Source of the DNA: Exobasidium rhododendri
Taxonomy: Eukaryota > Basidiomycota > Exobasidiomycetes > Exobasidiales > Exobasidiaceae
Direction: 5' to 3'
NCBI GenBank assembly: GCA_026210745.1
Contig: CP110630.1
Coordinates: forward strand, 868,001-932,000
Length of the DNA stretch: 64,000 nt
How positions within the stretch are numbered: the first letter of the stretch is position 1; every line of letters begins with the position of its first letter. The position numbers were made by a program, and so were the translations under genes. Of the stretch, positions 23,511-32,034 are shown piece by piece. The notes under the pieces were generated by a model. It was not told the DNA's origin. It saw only the letters and a list, made by a program, of their open reading frames with translations, and did not search any database.

Positions 23511-23617
23511 GCCCCATTAGCTCAGTTGGTTAGAGCTCGATGCTTATATTCTTTTGAATTCACTTAGAGAATACCCCACCGACGTCGTGGTCGTCGGTTC
23601 AAGCCCGACATGGAGCA
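23511..23617 (+). tRNA. tRNA-Ile(UAU) with a 33-nt intron
   Basis: Cloverleaf read by hand: acceptor 23511-23517 with 23610-23616, D stem GCTC/GAGC, anticodon stem CGATG (23538-23542) with CGTCG (23583-23587), anticodon TAT at 23545-23547, T stem GTCGG/CCGAC around TTCAAGC, discriminator A at 23617. The intron is 23549-23581, between positions 37 and 38 as in eukaryotic nuclear tRNAs. A box 23518-23529 and B box 23597-23606 are internal Pol III elements. One oddity: acceptor pair 3:70 is C-A, not a Watson-Crick or wobble pair. This tRNA decodes AUA and is often the intron-bearing Ile species in fungi. Confidence 0.9.
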
Positions 23618-23618
23618 G

Positions 23619-23625
23619 TTTTTTT
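23619..23625 (+). terminator. Pol III terminator of tRNA-Ile
   Basis: Run of seven T residues starting two bases after the discriminator base, the standard RNA polymerase III stop signal. Confidence 0.9.
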
Positions 23626-24220
23626 CCGCTCTTTTTTTTAGGGAATATTTTTTCTTTCTTTTTGAGCCTTGCTTCTTTCTGGGAATGGCGCGCGCTTTTA
23701 GCTGTGTCGCACACGCTGGGCACACAGCTTTTGCTTCCTCACGGCGCTCCGTGGTCAACCCGAGAGCTCGCGTCCTGCACTGTTTCGAGAGAAAGGTGCC
23801 TGATCCGACGCACTACATTCATTTCTTGTCCGATTTTGCCAGTGATCTGACGTGGTGGCACGATGCGCGCTCTATTCATCTGATCGGTGCGGGCCGTAGC
23901 AAGACTTAGATGCTGGGCTTTTGGATTCGAGTAGTACAAGGAGTCTTCTCGAGTAGTACAAGGGGTCTTCTCGAGTAATACAAGGTGTCTTCTCGAGTAA
24001 TACAAGGGGTCTTCTCACTAACCGCTGACCGTCTTGTGCGCCTTCTACACTCTCAGTAACACCCTCCCCCAACAAGAACTTGCTGCTCTTCACGGTTGAA
24101 TTCTCAATCGTATTTGACTCGTCGAAGTCTATTCGTGAATGCGGAGAGAGAAAAGCAGTATTGTACACAATGGGGAGGACCCGTGGAAGGAGGGAACGGA
24201 AACATGGCGCAGAAGATAAT
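23626..24220. other. tRNA-to-SUR7-like intergenic region
   Basis: About 600 bp between the tRNA terminator and the 3' end of the SUR7/PalI-like gene. It begins with a T-rich patch and contains the four-copy 22-bp repeat listed separately. No gene was recognised. Confidence 0.5.
23927..24014. repeat. 22-bp tandem repeat, four copies
   Basis: Four head-to-tail copies start at 23927, 23949, 23971 and 23993. The unit reads TCGAGTARTACAAGGNGTCTTC-like, with variation at base 8 (G in copies 1-2, A in 3-4) and at base 16 (A, G, T, G). No spacers, so it is a minisatellite and not a CRISPR array. It lies in the 3' flank of the SUR7/PalI-like gene. Confidence 0.95.
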
Positions 24221-25452
24221 TCAGTACTTCTCGACTGGCTTGCGCTTGCTGAAGCCTCTACTGCCGATGTTCTGGGGTACGTTCTGGGGTGCGTCTTCAT
24301 AAATACTCCTGGCGCTTTGATAGTCATCGTCGACATCGCTGTCTTCTGCAAACGGCGCATCCTCGTATCGACTTGGTGCAAAGCTTGCCACATCCGTCGT
24401 CGATCGTCCACCGTCGCCGCTCATTCTCGGGGCTATCGACGCAGTCCGGATCGAGTAGGCATCGTTCCGATCAACAGTCGACCTCTCAAGCATTTCCCTG
24501 GGCTCCACCTCTTCTCCGTCCACGTCGAGACCTCGACGACTCTTGCTACTCCTGCTCGTGGAGACAGCAGTGGTTGCGTCGCCAAGAGAGGTGATTGAAC
24601 TTTGTGCTTTGTAGCCTCGTCGGCTCTTGTGCAATCCGTCGCTCTCCATGTCGGCAGAGTAGGCACCCGATCGCTGCGCTTGCGAAGTTCGTTGATATCG
24701 CCAGATCGTGTATCCAAAGATCACGATTCCGTTTCCAATGATATCAACACAGAAACACGCCAGACTTAGCCAGAAAGCAGGTCCCAGAGAGGTGCTTTGA
24801 ACCATCGAACCCAACACTTCGGTGCCCTTTTGCGACATCAGCTTGCTTCGAGCCGGAACGAAGGTGGCCACGTCGATGAAGAAGCTGATCAAAGCAAAGA
24901 GGCAAGACAAGAACGAAAAGATGGGGAGTGCGATGCTATACTTCTGACGCTTGATTGTTACCAAGGCAGCAATCATGGCGCAGAAGGTAAACCCGCAAGA
25001 GATGGGATGGAAGATGAGCTGGGAAAGCAGTAAAGAAGAGGAGGTCAGTCGGACCGACGCAATAGTCTACTACAGGGCTCTCGACTCACCGCCTTAGGGA
25101 GGTTGCGATCAAAGAAAGTCTCAGTGATACCGGAGTAGCGCAGGTTCTTCCAGCCCCACGTCGCAGGAGGGCAATTGAAAGCTTCTGGTTGATTGAGATC
25201 AGGTCGAGTGGGGAAAGTGAGAGCGTCTCTACCGTTGCAAGCCGCCCACATTCCCAATTCTACAAAGGTAAAGTTGCTGAGGTCGAAGCGGAAGAAATCC
25301 AGCATGATGAAAGGAACTCCAATCGAGGTAATGAGCTGAATGACAAAGGAGCAGAAGAGGAGGAAGCTGCCAAGAAGGACGCAGTACGTCGGCCCCAACC
25401 AGTAGAGAAACGACCGGACGCCGTTTCGTGTCTTCTGCCAGATTCGAGGCAT
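24221..25452 (-). CDS. SUR7/PalI-family four-helix membrane protein
   Basis: Exons 25452-25090 and 25018-24221 (71-nt intron, phase 0) give 386 residues. Four membrane segments are visible: about 15-45 (YWLGPTYCVLLGSFLLFCSF), 122-143 (the exon 2 start, LIFHPISCGFTFCAMIAALV), 149-173 (LPIFSFLSCLFALISFFIDV) and 196-222 (FWLSLACFCVDIIGNGIVIF). The first extracellular loop carries WAACNGRDALTFPTRPDLNQ and a second Cys (FNCPP), as in fungal claudin-like SUR7/PalI proteins. A 160-residue polar, Ser/Arg/Asp-rich cytoplasmic tail follows. Known members act at eisosomes (Sur7) or in ambient pH sensing (PalI/Rim9). Which role applies here is undecided, although a PacC gene lies 29 kb away. The start is ATG 25452 (MPRIWQKTRNGVRSF). 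Confidence 0.82.
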
Positions 25453-25777
25453 GGCTGGTCGCTTTGTGAAGGGGATATTTGGTCGAAAGAAGGTGAAGAG
25501 GAAGGAGAAGGGGCGAAACACACGCGCGCAGGTGCAGTGGCAGAAATATAGACGGGTAGGAGCAAGTGATGGAAGGGTGTAAAAATAAACAGGTGATGAG
25601 GCAATACTAGTGAAAGGGGAGAGGAGTGTGAAAATTGTTGAAACCCCCCCCCAGCCCAGGATTGATATCGGCACGGTCATATGTCGTGAGATACGCTAAT
25701 ATTGTAATCATTCCCCGCATTGACATACATTGTGTATTTATAACGGAATACTTTACAAGTTCAAAGACGGATACAAG
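25453..25777. promoter_or_regulatory. Upstream region of the SUR7/PalI-like gene
   Basis: About 325 bp between the start codon at 25452 and the MITE. It holds the presumed promoter and leader, a run of nine C near 25646-25655 and A/T-rich sequence towards the MITE. No gene seen. Confidence 0.45.
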
Positions 25778-25779
25778 TA

Positions 25780-26157
25780 CAGTAGAACTTCCCATATCTT
25801 ATACGCGCGGGACCGAGCGATTTCTATCAGTTATGGGGATTATAGAATATGGGAATTCAATTTGACAGGAAGCAAATCGTTCCAAGACCAGGTTTTAGAA
25901 TTGTGATTACTGAAAAGGGAGTAAGATAAGCCGGAATACAAGAATTGCGCATTACAACTTAGAAATTCAATACAAAATACTTCCACGTGTAAGTCCTCAT
26001 ATCTTATAATCACTAGTAGGATTATTTCAGATCTCATAAGTTAAAAGAAATGGGGATTTTCCTTTAAAACACTAGGTCCCGATTCTGTACGGCCAGATTT
26101 CAATAAGGTATGGGAATATATAGAATTTGAGGGTATAAGATTAGAGAAGTTCTACTG
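25780..26157. mobile_element. Pogo/Tigger-like MITE, 378 bp, with TA target duplications
   Basis: The left end CAGTAGAACTTCCCATATCT continues to base 25804 and matches the inverted right end (26133-26157) at 22 of 25 positions. Both ends are flanked by TA (25778-25779 and 26158-26159), the target duplication of Tc1/mariner/pogo transposons. CAGTAGAAC is typical of pogo/Tigger ends. The interior is A/T-rich, unlike its surroundings, with no transposase reading frame, so the copy is non-autonomous. Subterminal sequence CGGGACC and repeated ATGGGGAT/TATGGGAAT motifs also recur towards both ends. It sits between the 5' end of the SUR7/PalI-like gene and the 3' end of TRM10. Confidence 0.85.
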
Positions 26158-26354
26158 TATAAAGACGGAACTTCGCCTTACTCTTCGTCTTTTTGTAATG
26201 CACATCATGTAGTGGCCCCTGCGTGTGATCTACTGTAGTGGTAGAAGTGGTCGACAACACTATGACATGTATCGAACCGTCTCTCCTCTCGTCCGATGCA
26301 ATCACCACCGCATGAACTGCTCCTTCCCACACTTCCCCTTGATGCAGTAGTCAA

Positions 26355-27389
26355 TCACAACCGCTCTGTCTCTCCCTCGTCTATTGCTGGGGTATGATCC
26401 TTCGTCTTGCGCCTTGGGAGACATCTGTCTAGCGTCAGCTCCCAGTCGGATGTTTCGTTGAATGCAAGCAGAATCTCCACCACTTGATTGACAGTCAATA
26501 CTGTACTAGATTTGAGACGCCCAGGTCCGATGGGAAGCTTGGCCGTCTTTATCCCGAGCCTCGTCGCTTTTTGAGCGCATATGTTCTGAAATGATTTCAG
26601 TCTCGAGAAGTCAATGGCTTGGGCAGACTATCTCTGTGGCAGCTCCAACTCACCTTGTGTCGGTTACGATCTACGATACCACCAATGATGTATCCTTTGC
26701 CTTCCTCGATCTGATCGAGTGTTTCTTCCGCGTCGGCGGAGAGGTATACCAATTGATTTATCCCACAGACTGCTGGACCGTCTTCTAGATCTTTGCAGAG
26801 GCCTTCAAGACCGCCATTCGGTCGAAGTGCTACCCTCTGCCACCTTTGCCAATCCCCCTTCATTTGGGTTTCCATGCGACGTCCAATTGATGTCTCCAGT
26901 AGCGACTGATCTGCCGGTCCACATATCACAACAGAAGAAAAGGGATGCGTGGAATGCCTGTTCGCATGATAAAGTGATGAAAGTTGTTGCGCCATCGAGG
27001 CTAGTTCCTAAGGCCAGGCCAGACGTGTAAGCTCATATGGAAGTAGTCTGGCTCGTTGGAAGAAAAAATGCACGCACCTTTTCGATCATGAGCTCATCAA
27101 AGCTGCAATCTATGATAATCTTGGCCGGAACAACATGCCTTTCTCTCGCATTAGCCTCTCTTTTCTCCTTTCCAAGATCCTTGCCTGCTAGTCTAGCCTC
27201 CAGCCTTTTTGCTTTGCGATTGTCCCTTTCACGTTTCCGTTTTGCTTGCTTCTGCTCTTCGTAGTTTTGATTCCGCAGGAGCCTCTTTTGTTGACTTTTA
27301 GAGAGCGGCAGTACTTCCGCTTGAGTGACATCGTCGGGTGTGGCAGCTTTTGGAAGCTGTGTCTCCGTCTCCCCTTCTTCTACATCCAT
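26355..27389 (-). CDS. TRM10: tRNA (guanine-9-N1) methyltransferase Trm10
   Basis: SPOUT methyltransferase that makes m1G9 in tRNA using S-adenosylmethionine. Exons 27389-27078, 27007-26654 and 26585-26355 (introns 70 and 68 nt, both phase 0) give 298 residues, the usual fungal length. The N-terminal third is acidic then strongly basic (SKSQQKRLLRNQNYEEQKQA). The core has IIIDCSFDELMIEK at the end of exon 1, QQLSSLYHANRHSTHPFSSV after the first splice, then LVYLSADAEETLDQI, GYIIGGIVDRNRHK, and in exon 3 KATRLGIKTAKLPIGP with VLTVNQVVEILLAF. These are the SPOUT knot and cofactor-loop positions of the family. Divergent from NCS6, another tRNA-modification gene, with 172 bp between start codons. 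Confidence 0.94.
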
Positions 27390-27561
27390 GTCGATTTGTT
27401 GAACTTAGCCTTGATATGAAGACTCCATCAAGCCAATGTATTCGACTTGGGTTCCTCAGAAAAGTTCTCACGCACGTGCTTTAAAGATTCCCTCCCAACT
27501 TCGTCACAGATGACTGAAAGTGCTTCCCCTCGCTCTTCCATACCTCGCCACCGTACCGACC
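27390..27561. promoter_or_regulatory. Compact divergent promoter of TRM10 and NCS6
   Basis: Only 172 bp separate the ATG of TRM10 (27389, minus) from the ATG of NCS6 (27562, plus). Both promoters and leaders must overlap here. No TATA box or obvious operator was recognised. Co-expression of the two tRNA-modification genes is inference. Confidence 0.65.
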
Positions 27562-28698
27562 ATGCCGGCTCGCCTCTGTACGACCTGCCAGACGGCGAGA
27601 GCAGTCCTTCGACGCCCAAAGACTGGAGCCCTTGTCTGCAGAGAATGCTTCTTCTATATCTTCGAGGAGGAAGTACATCAGACAATTGTGAATGCTCGAC
27701 TCTTCCAATCGGGTGATCGGGTGGCTATCGGGGCGTCGGGTGGAAAGGATTCGACCGTGCTGGCTCACGTAATTAAGACGCTCAACGATCGATACAAGTA
27801 TGGTCTCAACTTGTTTCTACTCAGTATTGATGAAGGAATCACTGGATATCGTGACGATTCGCTGGAGACTGTTAAACGAAACAAAATACAATACGGTATG
27901 CCTCTCAAAGTTCTGGGCTACGACGAGCTCTATGGCTGGACGATGGATGATATTGTCAAGCAGGTTGGCATGAAGAACAATTGCACATTTTGTGGAGTCT
28001 TCAGACGGCAAGCCCTGGACAGAGGTGCAGCTACGCTTGGTGTCGATCACATTATAACTGGCCACAACGCAGATGACATGGCAGAGACGATCCTGATGAA
28101 TGTCTTGCGTGGAGACATTGCTCGATTAGAGAGGTGCACAGACATTTGCACCCGTGGAGCACAAGAAGGAGCGATTGAAGAGGAAGAAGAGGAAGGTTGT
28201 GGTGCGCATGAAAACGAATTCGGCGGAACGGGTATTAAGCGAAGCAAACCTTTCAAGTACGCTTATGAAAAGGAGATCGTAATGTACGCCTACTACAAGA
28301 AGCTCGACTATTTCAGTACGGAGTGTATCTATCATCCCAATGCCTATCGAGGTTATGCACGAGAGTACTTGCGTGAATTGGAGCAGATTCGACCCAGCGC
28401 AGTAATTGATATCATTCACTCTGGAGAAGCGCTACGAGTAGGAGGAGAAGTCAAACGACCAGAGCAAAGGAAGTGTGCAAGATGTGGCTACATGTCATCA
28501 AACGAGCTATGCAAAGCCTGCCTTCTTCTGGAAGGACTAAACAGAGGTCAGCCCTCTATGGGAATTCATTCTTCCAAGTCGAGGTACGTTCGAGAGGCAA
28601 GAGCAGGCGATGCAGGAAAGGACGACGAGAGCAAGATCGGTCGCAAGATTGCAATGTACGAGAGGCCAGGGAAAGCAAAGGTGGAGATCACGACGTGA
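27562..28698 (+). CDS. NCS6: Cytosolic tRNA 2-thiolase Ncs6 (Ctu1)
   Basis: With Ncs2 it transfers sulfur from Urm1 to C2 of wobble uridine U34 in tRNA-Lys(UUU), -Gln(UUG) and -Glu(UUC). Single exon, 378 residues. N-terminal zinc-ribbon cysteines are CTTCQTARA and CRECFF. The PP-loop ATPase signature is [16 protein letters not shown] near residue 57. Then [36 protein letters not shown] (CxxC near the active site), [14 protein letters not shown], and a C-terminal Cys cluster [21 protein letters not shown] short acidic insert (EEEEEEG) interrupts the middle. I start at ATG 27562 (MPARLCTTC), because nothing conserved lies upstream. The stop overlaps the stop of the convergent DDAH gene. Confidence 0.95.
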   Translation: MPARLCTTCQTARAVLRRPKTGALVCRECFFYIFEEEVHQTIVNARLFQSGDRVAIGASGGKDSTVLAHVIKTLNDRYKYGLNLFLLSIDEGITGYRDDSLETVKRNKIQYGMPLKVLGYDELYGWTMDDIVKQVGMKNNCTFCGVFRRQALDRGAATLGVDHIITGHNADDMAETILMNVLRGDIARLERCTDICTRGAQEGAIEEEEEEGCGAHENEFGGTGIKRSKPFKYAYEKEIVMYAYYKKLDYFSTECIYHPNAYRGYAREYLRELEQIRPSAVIDIIHSGEALRVGGEVKRPEQRKCARCGYMSSNELCKACLLLEGLNRGQPSMGIHSSKSRYVREARAGDAGKDDESKIGRKIAMYERPGKAKVEITT

Positions 28699-29722
28699 TC
28701 GATCTCACTCGTACCGAAAGGCAAGTCACACACCCTTCCAGCTTCTGCTCAACAGTGACGTGTATCGTCAGCTTCATAACTATCGCAGTCTATTCTTCTG
28801 ACCTACCTCAAATTCCGACACCTCGACTTTGATCACCTCGTAGCCTCTACTCTGGAGAAGCTTTGCCGATTCAGGCGCTGAAGATGAGATGAGGAGGGTC
28901 TTGGTGGAGATGACATCACTGTCAAGGAACACAACAGCAGCACCTTCCGCCTGCAGGTGTAGGGTCATCAATCAGCACGCGGCTTCTTGTACGAATTGTC
29001 CTCCTCCGTACCTACCTCGGGCATGGCAAGGAACGACGGGAAGATGCTGCTGTTTTCTAGCAGCGACTCATATCCAATTATGGTACCGTCTGGTAGAGCA
29101 GTAATCATCGACTCTGGTGGTCGTGCGGCGTTGAGCTTTCTGTACATAGCAAAGCGCTACCCAAATCCTTTGCACTAGAGGACTTACTCAAGTGCAAAGC
29201 TTTGATCACTGGTACTGTCTTGACTTGCCATCCCAGCCGGGTGACATGATCGGTGAACTGCTGAATTCCCGCGTCGTTGGTCCTCTGGCTCTTGCCAACA
29301 TAGATTGTCTTTCGGCTCGGTATCTTGAGAACGTCTCCTCCGTCCAATGTACCTGGTTTCACGATCTTTGCGATGGAATGTGATGAGTGGATGTTGCCCT
29401 TCAACATGTCTTCGATGCCTCGGATCTCTCCCTCTCGTGCCACATTACCCGGAGAGGCTAAGATGAAGAGACCATCCGTCGTCTTGTCGTGTATGCCATT
29501 GACGAAGATTACTCCGTCCTCGACGAAAACACTGTCCGGTAAATCATCATCAAGTGTCACTTCCTCTACCTTCCATCCCCTTTCTTTGAATATTTCTGTG
29601 TACGCTTGCCATTGTGCGAGCGCCTTTTCATAATCTATACTATCTCGGTTGTCTTCTATGTGCGATACGATGCCTTCCGCAAGGCTCTTTGGCGGCTTGC
29701 GCACCAGCAACACGGAATTCAT
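28688..29722 (-). CDS. Dimethylarginine dimethylaminohydrolase (DDAH)
   Basis: Hydrolyses N-omega-methylated arginines to citrulline plus methylamines. Exons 29722-29188, 29113-29016, 28950-28807 and 28744-28688 splice in phase to 277 residues, about the length of bacterial and animal DDAH. Visible: [13 protein letters not shown] (the acidic active-site segment), [11 protein letters not shown], the catalytic-His motif KALHLKS created by splicing exon 1 to exon 2, [15 protein letters not shown], and [13 protein letters not shown] with the nucleophilic Cys, entirely in the 57-nt last exon. The first splice was chosen because the GTAAGT donor joined to CACCAG restores HLKS; other acceptors break the frame. 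The 5' end faces RRP8 and the 3' end overlaps NCS6 by 11 bp. Confidence 0.9.
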
Positions 29723-30004
29723 ACACTATGGAAGAGGGCTGAGGACGAATGCCGGCAGTGGGCTAGGTAGGCTACGTGAATTCGTCGTGAATATGCAACA
29801 GGCCGCAACGCATCGTTCTCACTTCTGATCGACACTAACCAACACACGTGTGTGCAACAAAACGTCGGCTTGGCGCCGACCTTCTTAAAATCTTTCTTGA
29901 CAAAATGGAAAGGAAGATAGATGCCTATCACACCTCTTGGGACTTCGATGATCCTGAGGATACAGTAGAGAACACTTTTCGTATACTGTACATCGCTAGA
30001 AGAA
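29723..30004. promoter_or_regulatory. Divergent promoter of DDAH and RRP8
   Basis: 282 bp between start codons of divergent genes. No distinct motif recognised beyond ordinary mixed sequence. Confidence 0.5.
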
Positions 30005-31555
30005 ATGGCATCTTCAAAAGCCAAAGAAAAGGAAGACCTTGCAGCGATTCAAGCTCAATTGCAGCTGGAAAGAGCTCAATTGACCAATGAAATCGGACAT
30101 CGATTGACCTCACTTTCAGCAGCATCATCTCCAATCAAGTTTACCAACAAATCTAAGAACCCTTTTAGCATGTCAAGAACGCACGGAGATGCATCTTCCT
30201 CGTCGTCGTCCCTATCCTCATCGCCATTCAGTCATAGACCAGCCACTCTTGGGCTGGGAGCGGAAGCGTCCGAGCAAGACAAAGCGCAAGCATCGAGTAG
30301 TCTAGAGAATGCCCGACTCAAAGGAGCTATCATGGGAAAGCGGAAGAGGGAGACTGAAAGGGCAGAGGAGAGGAGGGAGGAAGAGGACGAAGAAGACAGT
30401 AAGTTCAATGCTCTGGGGAAAGGTAGTGGGAAGGATAAGGTAGTCACGGCGAATGGCAAAGGGAAAACGATCAGCAAGGTAGACCCCTTTGCAAGCAAGA
30501 AAGGCAAAGGGAAGAAAAATGGCACAAGTGAAGAGCCTACTGTCTTGCGTCATGACAAGTCTGGCCAGCCAGCACAAGAGCAGCTTTTGGGTCTATCGAA
30601 AAGTGCCAAGAAGAAGCTTAGGAAGAGAATGAAGAGGGAAGCAGGAGTGTCTGAGGAAAGTAAAGAAGGGGTAGTGACAAGGCCTATCGAGGTAGGGCGA
30701 CCGCTCAGCAATGGATTACACAACCATAAAACGGAGACAGAGACGGAAGGCGGACGAAGTGCTATGACAGCGCATCAAAAGTCGATGCTTTCCCACCTCT
30801 CCGGCGCTCGCTTTCGACAGATCAACGAGACACTGTACTCTACTTCGTCCTCTTCCGCAATGTCCTACATTCAAAGTGAACCCTCGAAACTTCGCGAATA
30901 CCATGAAGGCTTTCGAGAACAAGTGAAGGGCTGGCCAAAGGTGCCTGTTCGACAGATTGCAGAAAAGATCCTCAAAGGTCAGACGCAGCAGCAAAAGGGA
31001 GCGGGTCGCTTTGCTCCGGGTGCTCTCGTCATCGACTTGGGAGCGGGAGAAGCATTCCTCGGCAAAATATTAGCAAGGGAAGCATCGAAAGTTCGTGTGC
31101 TAAGTTATGACTTGCTGGACAGCGACGATGGATGGGTGAAAGGTCTAGACATTGCAAAGCTGAACGGTCTACCGCTTCCAGGCACCTTGGGACCAGCGGA
31201 CGAAGAATCATCTCATGTAGTGGACGTCGCTGTCTTCTGCTTAAGTCTGATGGGCACAAACTGGGTGGAAATGATCATGGAAGCAAGTCGAGTTCTTCGC
31301 AGCAGTGGGGAGCTCATCATTGCGGAGGTGACAAGTCGTTTCAACACAAAGGCCGACTTTATCGAGATTGTGTCTTCCCTGGGTTTCAAGCTGGTGCAGG
31401 AAGACTCGAGTAATTCACACTTTGTCACCTTTGACTTTGTCAAACTGGGCAAGTCGGACTGGGACTCCAAAGCGGTACAAGCAGAGCAGGACAGAGCCAC
31501 AGCGATCGAAGCAGGATCAAAAGTACTGAAACCTTGTCTCTACAAACGTAGATGA
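30005..31555 (+). CDS. RRP8: 25S rRNA adenine-N1 methyltransferase Rrp8
   Basis: Nucleolar SAM-dependent methyltransferase acting on 25S rRNA (m1A) and needed for early pre-rRNA cleavage in yeast. Single exon, 516 residues. About 250 N-terminal residues are disordered, Lys/Ser-rich and nucleolar-like (KSAKKKLRKRMKREAG). The catalytic domain starts with LSHLSGARFRQINETLYST and YHEGFREQVKGWP, followed by the Rossmann motif ALVIDLGAGEAFLGKIL near residue 341, SYDLLDSDD, VVDVAVFCLSLMGTNW, ASRVLRSSGELIIAEVTSRF and the C terminus LKPCLYKRR, all typical of Rrp8. The N terminus is longer than in yeast. ATG 30005 opens MASSKAKEKEDL, a plausible start with no conserved sequence before it. Confidence 0.94.
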   Translation: MASSKAKEKEDLAAIQAQLQLERAQLTNEIGHRLTSLSAASSPIKFTNKSKNPFSMSRTHGDASSSSSSLSSSPFSHRPATLGLGAEASEQDKAQASSSLENARLKGAIMGKRKRETERAEERREEEDEEDSKFNALGKGSGKDKVVTANGKGKTISKVDPFASKKGKGKKNGTSEEPTVLRHDKSGQPAQEQLLGLSKSAKKKLRKRMKREAGVSEESKEGVVTRPIEVGRPLSNGLHNHKTETETEGGRSAMTAHQKSMLSHLSGARFRQINETLYSTSSSSAMSYIQSEPSKLREYHEGFREQVKGWPKVPVRQIAEKILKGQTQQQKGAGRFAPGALVIDLGAGEAFLGKILAREASKVRVLSYDLLDSDDGWVKGLDIAKLNGLPLPGTLGPADEESSHVVDVAVFCLSLMGTNWVEMIMEASRVLRSSGELIIAEVTSRFNTKADFIEIVSSLGFKLVQEDSSNSHFVTFDFVKLGKSDWDSKAVQAEQDRATAIEAGSKVLKPCLYKRR

Positions 31556-31905
31556 GTGTCATCTCGATTACTTGCTTTTCATGCCACACAGAGAGAGGCA
31601 GTGACGTTCTCCTCTTTCTGCGCGAAGCAAATGGCACGACGACATGTGTATTAATCAAGATGATTGAGTGGTAATGCGATGAACGATGAGGTGAAAGTGT
31701 GATTGACTCTATGCACCGCGGAAAGAAGGAAAAAAGAAAAGAAAAGCAGAGCAGGAGGGAAAAAGAGAGGTGTCAGTGGAAGGGAGGAGGAGAAGAACAA
31801 GGTATCAGGGTGATGCGTGTGGAGAAAGAAAAGAACAAGAGAGAGAGAGAATGTGCGCGTGCGTCACAAGAGACCCGGGGAGGGGGGGGGTATATACGAT
31901 AGTGC
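31556..31905. other. Convergent 3' region of RRP8 and the YDR124W-like gene
   Basis: 350 bp between two facing stop codons. Purine-rich on the plus strand near 31710-31880 (A/G runs and a G9-like stretch near 31876-31890). No gene seen; presumed 3' UTRs. Confidence 0.5.
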
Positions 31906-32003
31906 TTATTGCTTTTGAGCCTGGAAAGACCACGAATCATATGTGTTTGACACTTTTCCCAGGCTGAGATTATACGGGTTTCGATTGATCTGCTGTGGTG
32001 GTT

Positions 32004-32034
<31 letters not shown>

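Noticed and set aside
23549-23581. Interpretation of the extra 33 nt as damage that makes the tRNA a pseudogene
   Set aside because: The insertion sits exactly between positions 37 and 38, the standard eukaryotic tRNA intron site, and the anticodon stem closes once it is removed.
23927-24014. Possible CRISPR-like array
   Set aside because: The four 22-bp copies are directly adjacent with no spacers, and the genome is eukaryotic; it is a minisatellite.
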